Source of the DNA: Chryseobacterium suipulveris
GTDB taxonomy: Bacteria; Bacteroidota; Bacteroidia; Flavobacteriales; Weeksellaceae
Assembly: GCF_022811685.1 (NCBI RefSeq)
Contig: NZ_CP094532.1
Location: 2,453,501 to 2,517,500 of the forward strand
Length of the DNA: 64,000 nt
Reading direction: 5' to 3'
Both the position numbers and the translations under genes were made by a program. Below the pieces are notes generated by a model. It was not told the origin of the DNA and made no database searches. It saw only the letters and a program-made list of their open reading frames with translations. Below, one piece after another: positions 50,777 through 58,404 of the stretch (position 1 is the first letter of the stretch; every line of letters begins with the position of its first letter).

Positions 50777-52531
50777 ATGAAAAGTTTTTTCAAAAATGTA
50801 CTGGCAAATATAGTGGCTGTCATGATTCTGATTGCGATTTTCTTCATGTTTATTCTGATGATGGTCGCTGCAAGTGCTTTCGGCGACAGCAAACCAAACA
50901 TCAAAAAGAATTCCATTCTTACTCTGGATTTTAAGACCAACATTATCGATAGTCCCACTGAAGATAGACAGGAATTTATGTTTCCGTCGGGAGACAGCCA
51001 AAAAAACGTATTGATCTACGACATGCTCGAAGCCATCAAGAAAGCAAAAACCGATGACAAGATAAAAGGCATCAGCATCGAAACCGACAGATTAAGCGCG
51101 GGAATTTCGCAACTCGACGATATTCGTGCTGCACTTGAAGACTTTAAGAAAAGTGGAAAATTTGTTTACGCCTATGGAAACGCCGTTTCACAGGGAGCTT
51201 ACTATCTCGGCTCTGTTGCCGATCAATATTTCCTGAATCCTTCGGGTGGAATTGAGTTGAGAGGAATGTCAACGGAGGTCCCTTTCTTTAAAAATTTCAC
51301 CGAAAAATACGGGATTGGAACCGAAATCATCCGTCACGGAAAATTTAAAGCTGCAGTGGAACCTTATATGAGAAATGAGATTTCGCCTGAAAACAGGGAA
51401 CAGCTTACCACTTTATTAAACGATATCTGGAAAAACACTTCCGCCAGAATCTCCAGTTCAAGAAAAATTGACTCCGCGCAGTTCCGAACCGTTGTCGACA
51501 GTCTTTACGGAATCATTCCCGACCTCAGCTTGCAGCACAAACTCGCCGATAAACTTGTGCAAAAAACCGAATACGACGAATTCCTAAAATCGAAACTTCA
51601 ACTGAAGGAAAAAGAAAAACTAAGCAAGGTTTCCTTTACAAAATACATCAATTCTTTTAGTGAGGACAATATCGACAAGAACAACCAGGTTGCTGTTCTG
51701 TACGCTTCTGGAGCGATTTACGACGGAGAAGGATATGACAATGTTTATGCAAAAAATTTCGTGAAAGAAATCAAGAATCTCACTGAAAACGATAAAGTTA
51801 AAGCAGTGGTTTTCCGCATCAACTCTCCAGGAGGGAGCGCACCTGCATCAGACGAAATCCTGTTTGAACTGCAACAACTTAAAAAGAAAAAGCCACTTGT
51901 CGTTTCTCTCGGAGATTATGCAGCATCAGGGGGTTATTATATTGCGATGAGTGCCGACAAAATCTATTCAGAGCCCAACACGATCACTGGATCAATCGGA
52001 GTTTTCGGAGTATTTACCTATCTTAAAGAAATGGCTGCAAAAAACGGAATCAGAGCAGATGCAGTTGCGACGAACGCCAACTCCAATAGCTATTCTTTAA
52101 TTAATGGGGTTTCGCCTGGAACAGTGACTATGATGACCAAAAGCGTTGAAGGCACTTATAAAAGATTTGTACATTTTGTAACCGTTAACAGAAAAAAATC
52201 CTTCGAGCAGATTGATGAAGTCGGCGGCGGAAGAGTATGGAGCGGAACACGCGCCAAACAGATCGGGCTCGTTGACGAACTGGGAAGCTTGACCGACGCG
52301 ATAAACTTTGCCGCGAAAAAAGCAAACCTGAAGGACTACAATGTTTCAACTTATCCTAAGAGAATGTCGCAGTTTGAGCAATTTTTCAAAGGAATGGAAG
52401 AAGACGAGATAACTGCAAAACTTATCAAGAACAGAATAGGAGCCGAGAACTACAAGATTTTCGAACAGCTGAAAAATCCAAACTTGAAAGGCGGTGTGAT
52501 GATGGAAATGCCTTATCAGGTTAAATTTTAA
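50777..52531 (+). CDS. sppA: Signal peptide peptidase SppA, 67K type
   Basis: The 584-residue protein has an N-terminal membrane anchor (residues 7-32) and two ClpP-like domains. The catalytic Lys is in RHGKFKAAVEP (about residue 189-191) and the Ser in YAASGGYYIA (about 384). It degrades leftover signal peptides in the membrane. It has a strong terminator downstream. Confidence 0.93.
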   Translation: MKSFFKNVLANIVAVMILIAIFFMFILMMVAASAFGDSKPNIKKNSILTLDFKTNIIDSPTEDRQEFMFPSGDSQKNVLIYDMLEAIKKAKTDDKIKGISIETDRLSAGISQLDDIRAALEDFKKSGKFVYAYGNAVSQGAYYLGSVADQYFLNPSGGIELRGMSTEVPFFKNFTEKYGIGTEIIRHGKFKAAVEPYMRNEISPENREQLTTLLNDIWKNTSARISSSRKIDSAQFRTVVDSLYGIIPDLSLQHKLADKLVQKTEYDEFLKSKLQLKEKEKLSKVSFTKYINSFSEDNIDKNNQVAVLYASGAIYDGEGYDNVYAKNFVKEIKNLTENDKVKAVVFRINSPGGSAPASDEILFELQQLKKKKPLVVSLGDYAASGGYYIAMSADKIYSEPNTITGSIGVFGVFTYLKEMAAKNGIRADAVATNANSNSYSLINGVSPGTVTMMTKSVEGTYKRFVHFVTVNRKKSFEQIDEVGGGRVWSGTRAKQIGLVDELGSLTDAINFAAKKANLKDYNVSTYPKRMSQFEQFFKGMEEDEITAKLIKNRIGAENYKIFEQLKNPNLKGGVMMEMPYQVKF

Positions 52532-52551
52532 CCTTATAACAAGACATAAAA

Positions 52552-52581
52552 AAAGCCGGGCAGAAATTTCTGTCCGGCTTT
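52552..52581. terminator. Bidirectional terminator between sppA and the GlsB gene
   Basis: AAAGCCGG / CCGGCTTT with the inner palindrome CAGAAATTTCTG, 30 nt with one G-T pair, and A/T-rich flanks on both sides. Confidence 0.85.
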
Positions 52582-52597
52582 ATTGTTTCAATATTTT

Positions 52598-52852
52598 TTA
52601 TCCACGTTTGGTGGCCATTCCGTAAATCCAGAGGATGATCAAAGCTCCTACAACAGCGAGCGCCATGCTGCCAAAATTAAATCCGGTTACATCACCGAGA
52701 CCCAGAAGCTGCCCGACAAAGGCACCTACATAAGCACCCACGATTCCCAGAATAATTGTAATGAGCCATCCCATGTTCTGATTTCCTGGCATGATGAATT
52801 TTGCGATTGCACCTGCGATAAGACCAAAAATGATCCAAGTTAAAATACCCAT
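52598..52852 (-). CDS. GlsB/YeaQ/YmgE-family stress membrane protein
   Basis: The 84-residue protein has three hydrophobic segments (about 3-20, 30-49, 61-80) with the family signature GLIAGAIAKFIMPGNQNMGW. Such proteins rise under stress and are inner-membrane; precise function is unknown. It is convergent with sppA across the 52552 terminator. Confidence 0.88.
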   Translation of the reverse strand: MGILTWIIFGLIAGAIAKFIMPGNQNMGWLITIILGIVGAYVGAFVGQLLGLGDVTGFNFGSMALAVVGALIILWIYGMATKRG

Positions 52853-53018
52853 AGTTTTAAAATTTTAATGTTAATATTTAGTGAATTTGTTTTCCGTAGT
52901 TGATTTATCAAACATAAGACCAAAACAAGAATACGCTCCCTAAAATCCACAAAATTTCTTGAGATCCAATCACTTTCATCAGAATAAAGGTACAATTAAA
53001 AAGTTAACCGCCAAGCAA

Positions 53019-53975
53019 TTAACTTCTTTTTTTGAAAAATGAATCCACAAACTCCGCACCATTGAATAATTGAAGGTCCGTCATTTTCTCGCCCACTCCG
53101 ATATATTTTACCGGAATTTGGAACTGGTCCGAAATTCCGATGACTACTCCGCCCTTTGCAGTCCCGTCAAGTTTCGTCACCGCCAAAGCATTCACTTCCG
53201 TCGCCGCCGTGAATTGCTTCGCCTGCTCGAAAGCATTTTGACCGGTGCTTCCGTCCAAAACCAAAAGGATTTCGTGTGGTGCATCGGGAATTACTTTCTG
53301 CATCACTCTTTTGATTTTGGTAAGCTCGTTCATTAAGTTGACTTTATTATGAAGTCGTCCCGCAGTGTCGATAATTACCACATCTGCATTGTTTGCAACC
53401 GCGCTTTGAACCGTGTCAAAAGCAACTGAAGCTGGATCCGATCCCATATTTTGTTTCACAATCGGCACTCCCACTCTCTGACTCCAGATCACCAACTGAT
53501 CCACTGCGGCTGCTCGGAAAGTATCTGCAGCACCGAGAACAACGGATTTACCTTCGGATTTAAACTGATGCGCCAGTTTACCGATCGTCGTCGTTTTACC
53601 AACTCCGTTCACACCCACGACCATGATGACGTAAGGTTTTTTGTAATCGTCCACATTTCCGGTTCCGGCGTGTGGGTTTTCGAGCAAGAGCGCGGTGATT
53701 TCTTCGCGGAGGATTTTGTCGAGCTCGTCCGTTCCCACAAATTTGTCGCGGGCAACACGGTCTTCGATCCGGTCGATGATTTTAATGGTCGTTGAAGCGC
53801 CAACATCGGATGCGATGAGCACTTCTTCCAAATCATCCAGCACTTCTTCGTCAACTTTTGATTTGCCGACAACCGCTTTGGAAATTTTTTCGAAAAAACC
53901 CTGGCTGGACTTTTCCAGTCCGTGATCAAGGGATTCTTTTTCTTCTTTATTGAATATTTTTTTGAACCAACTCAT
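53019..53975 (-). CDS. ftsY: Signal recognition particle receptor FtsY
   Basis: The 318-residue protein has an N-terminal acidic/basic anchor region, an NG domain with G1 GVNGVGKT (121-128), DTAGR near 203 and the TKLDGTAKGG motif near 276. It docks SRP with nascent chains at the membrane. It normally follows DUF4295 in Bacteroidetes. Here a toxin-antitoxin pair lies between them; the stop of the toxin gene coincides with the ftsY start. Confidence 0.96.
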   Translation of the reverse strand: MSWFKKIFNKEEKESLDHGLEKSSQGFFEKISKAVVGKSKVDEEVLDDLEEVLIASDVGASTTIKIIDRIEDRVARDKFVGTDELDKILREEITALLLENPHAGTGNVDDYKKPYVIMVVGVNGVGKTTTIGKLAHQFKSEGKSVVLGAADTFRAAAVDQLVIWSQRVGVPIVKQNMGSDPASVAFDTVQSAVANNADVVIIDTAGRLHNKVNLMNELTKIKRVMQKVIPDAPHEILLVLDGSTGQNAFEQAKQFTAATEVNALAVTKLDGTAKGGVVIGISDQFQIPVKYIGVGEKMTDLQLFNGAEFVDSFFKKRS

Positions 53976-54394
53976 TATTTATAAGGTGTTAAAGTATTTA
54001 GAAAATTTTCGGGGGTCATAATCCTTAAACTGCTTTTTTGACAATCCTTTAGATTTCGGGTGAGAAGAATTTTAAGACCAGAACTTTCAGCAGAAAAATT
54101 TTGGAGCGCATCTTCAAAATCATTAAAATCAGATTGCAGCGATTTTAGAACAACAGACTTATCGATTGAAATAATATCCACAACATTCATCAATCCTGTA
54201 GCGAAAGTAAAACAGGTTTCTTTTGAAAAATTTTTTCGTAACAAATAATAAACGTTGGAAAAAATAACCGGAGTAATGAATCCTTCAACTTTTTTCTTTT
54301 CGCATAAATCCAAAACTTCTTTAGAGTATGTGAAATAAGGTTCTCTATTGAAAAAGAAGTCCAATAAGATATCGCTGTCTAAAAGGATTTTCAT
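53975..54394 (-). CDS. PIN-domain toxin (VapC-like)
   Basis: The 139-residue protein has a PIN fold start MKILLDSDILLDFF (Asp6, Asp8) and an acidic NDFEDALQ region near residue 90, the standard active-site acidic pair. PIN toxins cleave RNA. It overlaps the antitoxin gene by 4 bp (54391-54394), giving translational coupling, and its last base is the first of ftsY. Confidence 0.85.
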   Translation of the reverse strand: MKILLDSDILLDFFFNREPYFTYSKEVLDLCEKKKVEGFITPVIFSNVYYLLRKNFSKETCFTFATGLMNVVDIISIDKSVVLKSLQSDFNDFEDALQNFSAESSGLKILLTRNLKDCQKSSLRIMTPENFLNTLTPYK

Positions 54395-54669
54395 TTGAGA
54401 TATTTTTCTTCTAACCGTTTTAGCTTTTCTTCTTTCAAATCAAGATCGGTGTATCTTGCAGGGTTCTTCTTTATTAGTTCCATCATTCTCTTTGTGTAGG
54501 GAGAAAGTTCATCTTCCCTATCTTTTGCAATATTCTTTTTTGATTTTAAAGACAAAAGATAAAGATAATTTTCGACTAATTTTGAAAGACTTCTGCCATT
54601 TTCCTTCGCATATTCTTTCGCATCATCAATAATAGATTTATCTATCGTTAAAGTCAGTTTGGTATTCAT
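54391..54669 (-). CDS. Antitoxin (DUF6364-like)
   Basis: The 92-residue protein starts KLTLTIDKSIIDDAKEYAKENGRSLSKLVENYL, a ribbon-helix-helix-like N-terminal region, then a basic/acidic C-terminal tail that likely wraps the toxin. The DUF6364 label is from memory. It probably represses its own promoter through the palindromes at 54706-54737. Confidence 0.8.
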   Translation of the reverse strand: MNTKLTLTIDKSIIDDAKEYAKENGRSLSKLVENYLYLLSLKSKKNIAKDREDELSPYTKRMMELIKKNPARYTDLDLKEEKLKRLEEKYLK

Positions 54670-54705
54670 CCTAATATTTTAACAAAGATAGAATAATTTT
54701 TAACA

Positions 54706-54737
54706 ACACGTGTAAAAATCTAAAAAATTACACGTGT
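54706..54737 (-). promoter_or_regulatory. Two palindromic operators upstream of the antitoxin gene
   Basis: ACACGTGT occurs twice, centres 24 bp apart (54709.5 and 54733.5), about 40-65 bp before the antitoxin ATG. A -7 element TATCTTTG lies at 54690-54683. The nearer palindrome would overlap the -33 region, as expected for autorepression. Confidence 0.7.
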
Positions 54738-54750
54738 AAATAAAAACTCA

Positions 54751-54785
54751 TCCAAAAAAAAAACTACCCAAAATTGGATAGTTTT
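54751..54785 (-). terminator. Terminator after DUF4295
   Basis: AAACTA / TAGTTT with a mismatch and inner CCAA / TTGG, then a run of Ts on the minus strand. It separates the ribosomal-protein transcript from the toxin-antitoxin pair. Confidence 0.75.
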
Positions 54786-54807
54786 TATATGTTCTCGAGA
54801 GATGCAA

Positions 54808-54960
54808 TTATTTCTTTAGGAAACTGTCAACCTCATCCGCGTTCATTACTTTTTCTTCAAAAACGTAAGCACCCGATTTAGGCGACTTCACCATTTTGAT
54901 TACTTTGGTCATTTTTTTAGAAGACCCGTCTTTTAGGGACGCTACTACTTTCTTTGCCAT
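54808..54960 (-). CDS. DUF4295 family small ribosome-associated protein
   Basis: The 50-residue basic protein AKKVVASLKDGSSKKMTKVI...EKVMNADEVDSFLKK matches DUF4295. It lies just after rpmG, the usual Bacteroidetes place. Function is not established. Confidence 0.9.
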   Translation of the reverse strand: MAKKVVASLKDGSSKKMTKVIKMVKSPKSGAYVFEEKVMNADEVDSFLKK

Positions 54961-54979
54961 TTTTTATTGCTTTAAAAAA

Positions 54980-55162
54980 TTACTTGATTTCTTTGTGTAC
55001 GGTGTACTTCTTCAGAACCGGATTGTATTTTTTCAGCTCCAGTCTTTCAGTAGTATTTTTCTTGTTCTTCGTAGTAATGTATCTCGACATTCCTGCTACA
55101 CCGGTTTCCTTGTGCTCAGTACACTCCAGGATTACCTGAACTCTATTACCTTTTTTTGCCAT
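54980..55162 (-). CDS. rpmG: 50S ribosomal protein L33, zinc-free form
   Basis: The 60-residue protein has L33 features ([39 protein letters not shown]). Only one cysteine is left, so the zinc site is lost. It lies 6 bp after rpmB. Confidence 0.97.
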   Translation of the reverse strand: MAKKGNRVQVILECTEHKETGVAGMSRYITTKNKKNTTERLELKKYNPVLKKYTVHKEIK

Positions 55163-55168
55163 GACTTC

Positions 55169-55405
55169 TTATTTAATAAATCCGTTTCTTGTTGCTCTTT
55201 CCAACGCTTCCTCAATCCCAATTCTATTGATGATTCTCAATCCGTGTGCAGAAACTTTCAAAGTTACAGACTTCTCCTGCTCCGGAAGGTAAAATTTCTT
55301 CTCCAATAGGTTAATTTCAAAACGACGCTTCGTTTTGTTATTAGCGTGAGAAACGTTGTTTCCTACCATTGCACGCTTTCCTGTTATTTGGCAAATTCTT
55401 GACAT
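55169..55405 (-). CDS. rpmB: 50S ribosomal protein L28, zinc-free form
   Basis: The 78-residue protein starts [28 protein letters not shown], diagnostic of L28. It has a single Cys, so it is not the zinc-binding form. It opens the rpmB-rpmG-DUF4295 transcript, with the promoter at 55446-55477. Confidence 0.97.
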   Translation of the reverse strand: MSRICQITGKRAMVGNNVSHANNKTKRRFEINLLEKKFYLPEQEKSVTLKVSAHGLRIINRIGIEEALERATRNGFIK

Positions 55406-55445
55406 ATCCCGATGTTCTATATTACTAACTAAATATTTGAGAGTG

Positions 55446-55477
55446 CAAAAGTATGGAGAAATTTTCAGATAGACAAA
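55446..55477 (-). promoter_or_regulatory. Promoter of rpmB
   Basis: TTTG, 20 bp, TACTTTTG on the minus strand, 40 bp before the rpmB ATG. Confidence 0.75.
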
Positions 55478-55674
55478 TAATTATAAAAATATTTTGGCGT
55501 CAGGTTTCGGACCCAAAGTTCAAAGTAGTTCAATGGCTAAGTGGTTCAATGATTCAGTGGTTCAGATTGTTTGATACGCTGCTCATCATCACTTATCATT
55601 TTATCGCCTATCACTCACCCACTCTCCAACACTCCAACTCACCTACACTCCAACTCTCCAACTCACACACTCAA

Positions 55675-55725
55675 AAATTTCCTTTACCCCAAAACCCTAA
55701 AGGGAGGGAAATTTTCTCGCGCAAA
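55675..55725. repeat. Dispersed interrupted palindrome, copy C
   Basis: AAATTTCCTTTACCCC and GGGAGGGAAATTTTCTC-like halves around CCCTAAAG. The core matches copies A and B. It sits inside phrase repeats before murB. Confidence 0.65.
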
Positions 55726-55764
55726 CTCACCTACACACCACTCTCCAACTCACCCATACTCCGA

Positions 55765-56799
55765 CTACACCACATTCACCTCCCTTTCCAATTCGATCCC
55801 GAATTGTTTGTTTACGGACTCTATTATTAATGAAGAAAAATCGAAGATTTCTTTTCCGGTGGCGTTTCCGGTGGCATTGACAATCACAAGTGCCTGTAAT
55901 TTGTGTGAAGCGACATTTCCCATTTGTTTGCCTTTCCATCCGCATTGTTCGATCAACCATCCCGCAGGAACTTTCACCAAATCTCCACTCGGATAATGCG
56001 GAATATCGGGATGATTTTTTTGTACCGCTAAAAACTGCTCCATTGAAATGGTCGGATTCTTAAAAAAACTTCCTGCATTTCCAATCACTTTCGGATCGGG
56101 CAGTTTACTTTGGCGAATACTAATTACCGCCTTAGAAACCTCCTGAATGGTGGGATTCATCACGCCTATTTTTTCCAGTTCGTTCTTAATCGCGCCGTAT
56201 TCCGTTTTAATGGTGTGGTTTTTTGTGGTGAGTTTAAAGGTGACCTCCAAAATCACATACTTCCCTTTTCCCTCCTGCTTGAAAATCGAATCCCGGTATC
56301 CAAACCTGCATTTTTCGTTGTCGAAATTTTCCACCTTCAAAGTTTCCAGATTAAGGACTTTGCAGCGCACAAAACAATCCTTGATTTCCGTTCCGTAGGC
56401 ACCGATATTCTGCATCGGCGAGGTCCCCACATTTCCGGGAATCAGCGACAAATTCTCGAGTCCACCGTAATCTTTACGTAAACAGTATTGTACAAACTCG
56501 TGCCAGTTTTCGCCCGCTTTCGCCGTTACCTGGACTTCATTATCATTGATTACCTCTTCAGAAATTCCCTTCAAATTCAACTGAATCACCAATCCCTCAA
56601 AATCTTTCGTAAAAAGAATATTGCTTCCACCGCCTAGAAAGAGTGGGTGAGTTGGGGAGTCGGGGAGTTGGAGTGTGGCTAGGTTTTTTAAAACCTCAAT
56701 AAGTTCTTCCGCCGAACTCACTTCCGCAAAATACCTTGCAGAAACATCAACTCCGAAAGTATTGTGATTCTTTAAAGAATAATTTTCCTGGATGGTCAT
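55765..56799 (-). CDS. murB: UDP-N-acetylenolpyruvoylglucosamine reductase (MurB)
   Basis: The 344-residue protein is an FAD enzyme with FLGGGSNILF near residues 54-63, then YRDSIFKQEGKGKYVI and GNAGSFFKNPTIS. It completes UDP-MurNAc in peptidoglycan synthesis. Residues 41-53 (ATLQLPDSPTHPL), directly before the FAD loop, are encoded by the CTCCAACTC-type phrase repeat. It is a slightly longer loop than usual. Confidence 0.95.
   Translation of the reverse strand: MTIQENYSLKNHNTFGVDVSARYFAEVSSAEELIEVLKNLATLQLPDSPTHPLFLGGGSNILFTKDFEGLVIQLNLKGISEEVINDNEVQVTAKAGENWHEFVQYCLRKDYGGLENLSLIPGNVGTSPMQNIGAYGTEIKDCFVRCKVLNLETLKVENFDNEKCRFGYRDSIFKQEGKGKYVILEVTFKLTTKNHTIKTEYGAIKNELEKIGVMNPTIQEVSKAVISIRQSKLPDPKVIGNAGSFFKNPTISMEQFLAVQKNHPDIPHYPSGDLVKVPAGWLIEQCGWKGKQMGNVASHKLQALVIVNATGNATGKEIFDFSSLIIESVNKQFGIELEREVNVV
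56640..56676. repeat. Phrase repeat inside murB coding sequence
   Basis: The plus strand shows GAGTGGGTGAGTTGGGGAG-type units, complement of ACTCACCCACTC/CTCCCCAACTC phrases that fill intergenic gaps near 55620 and 61630. It is in frame. Confidence 0.6.
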
Positions 56800-56895
56800 T
56801 AAAATAATTTATGGCAAATTTATTAATTCTAAAAGACAAAATGCCACAAACACTTTATTCGTGCATTCGTGGCATTTTATCAAATGTATCTTAAA

Positions 56896-58101
56896 TTACA
56901 GATTAAACTCAATCTTATATTTCTGCAGCGCGTCGTTCAGCAGTTCCACGCTTCTTCGCAAATCGTCTTCCTTCAGAACATAAGCCATCCGCACCTGTTT
57001 TTTTCCAAGTTCGGGATCGCTGTAGAAACCACTCATCGGCGCGACCATAATGGTTTCGTTGTTGTGGGAATAGTGTTCCAAAAGCCACTGCGCAAACTTG
57101 TCGGAATCGTCGATCGGAAGCTCTACACCGCAGTAAAAAGCACCTTGAGGTTTAGGGCAGATTACTCCGGGAATCCCGTTTAACAAATCAACCATTAGGT
57201 TTCTTCTTTTGGTATATTCTTCACGCACTCTCAGGATGTATTCCGTATCGTTGTGGTGCGCTGCAGCTGCCGCGATCTGTCCGAGCAAAACCGGACTCAA
57301 TCTTGCCTGTGCGAAAAGCATTGCCGCATCGTGTATTTTCTTCGAACGGGTAATCATACAGCCGATTCTTGCGCCACACATCGAATACCTTTTTGATTCG
57401 GAATCGACGATGATGCAGTGGTCCTTCAACTCCTTAAACTCAAGCATTGAAATCTGCTGCTTTCCATCATAAACATATTCACGGTACACTTCGTCGGAAA
57501 TAATCACGATGTCGTGTTTCAAGGCAATCTGCGCCAACTTTTCAAGCTCTTCTCTCGTATAAAGATATCCGGTAGGATTCCCAGGATTGCAGATGATAAT
57601 CGCTCTGGTTTTATCGGTAATTTTTTTCTCGAATTCCTCAACAGGAGGCAGCGCAAAACCCGTATCAATCGACGAAGGAACTGCCACTACATTCACCTTG
57701 AAAGTATTGGCAAAACCGTTGTAGTTCGCATAATAAGGTTCAGGAATAATCACCTCGTCGCCATCGTCGCACAATGTGGAAATGGCAAAATTCAGCGCCT
57801 CCGAACCTCCGTTGGTCACGATGAAATCGTTGGTCGTCAAATCGGTGAATCCCAATCGGTGGTAATAATCCTGCAACGCCTGTCTGTACTCCAGATTCCC
57901 TTCGGAAAGCGCGTACTCATAAATCTTAAGGTGGTTGTTTTTCACAGCGTCCAAAGCGGTTTGCGGCGTTTCGATATCGGGTTGCCCAATATTCAGGTGA
58001 TATACTTTTATCCCTTTCTGCTTCGCCTGCAGCGCATAAGGAACCAACTTTCGAACCGGTGAAGCCGGCATATTTTGGGCTCTAAGAGAAATTTTCGGCA
58101 T
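56896..58101 (-). CDS. Class I/II pyridoxal-phosphate aminotransferase
   Basis: From the ATG at 58101 the protein has 401 residues. It has HLNIGQPDIETP start, NGGSEALNFA near 97, NPGNPTGYLY near 165 and the PLP-lysine motif SKRYSMCGARIG near 238. The frame stays open for 47 codons upstream into the 58171-58242 repeat element, and the ATG at 58101 is the realistic start. It is likely an aspartate or aromatic-type transaminase; substrate not decided. Confidence 0.9.
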   Translation of the reverse strand: MPKISLRAQNMPASPVRKLVPYALQAKQKGIKVYHLNIGQPDIETPQTALDAVKNNHLKIYEYALSEGNLEYRQALQDYYHRLGFTDLTTNDFIVTNGGSEALNFAISTLCDDGDEVIIPEPYYANYNGFANTFKVNVVAVPSSIDTGFALPPVEEFEKKITDKTRAIIICNPGNPTGYLYTREELEKLAQIALKHDIVIISDEVYREYVYDGKQQISMLEFKELKDHCIIVDSESKRYSMCGARIGCMITRSKKIHDAAMLFAQARLSPVLLGQIAAAAAHHNDTEYILRVREEYTKRRNLMVDLLNGIPGVICPKPQGAFYCGVELPIDDSDKFAQWLLEHYSHNNETIMVAPMSGFYSDPELGKKQVRMAYVLKEDDLRRSVELLNDALQKYKIEFNL

Positions 58102-58170
58102 GATTTTAAAATTTCCACAAAAATAGTGTTTTTTTAGGAGCTTCACAGTTTTCGCTTCTCTGGAAATGCG

Positions 58171-58242
58171 GTCCGGTTTTCCGCTGTATCTTTTCCACTG
58201 GATTCCGCTACGCTCCACCAGCGGAAAAGGATGCCGCTGCAA
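58171..58242 (-). repeat. Stem-forming dispersed element, copy 2
   Basis: On the minus strand GCAGCGGCATCCTTTT and AAAAGATACAGCGGAAA enclose a centre that pairs as CCGCTGG with CCAGTGG. Copy 1 (12211-12288) pairs with A/T bases at the same place, which looks like compensatory change. Confidence 0.6.
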
Positions 58243-58290
58243 CCCGGGCTAAAAACTCTTACGGTTTGTCTTTGAAAGGATTTACCCTCA

Positions 58291-58320
58291 AACAAAAACC
58301 GCCCAGAAATTCCGGACGGT
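58291..58320 (-). terminator. Terminator after the M3 peptidase gene
   Basis: ACCGTCC / GGGCGGT with one G-T pair and a T-run on the minus strand. Confidence 0.7.
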
Positions 58321-58404
58321 ATTGTTTTGCGTTTTCTTGACACACCATAAATCACGTCTCAACGGGGATTCACCATTCACAATGAAATGGATTCACCCCA
58401 AAAA

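Larger units (their letters stand above)
55406..55764. other. Intergenic stretch: promoter of rpmB and phrase repeats
   Basis: These 359 bp hold the rpmB promoter (55446-55477) and phrase repeats (55600-55760) of CTCCAACTC/CACC type, interrupted by copy C of the dispersed palindrome. Open frames on the plus strand are rejected as repeat-encoded. Confidence 0.65.
58102..58404. other. Intergenic stretch with a structured element and a terminator
   Basis: These 303 bp contain copy 2 of the dispersed element (58171-58242) and the dcp terminator (58291-58320). No other gene is visible. Confidence 0.65.

Noticed and set aside
55453..55830. Plus-strand frames in the rpmB-murB gap
   Set aside because: They read through repeats and the palindrome copy, and overlap murB.
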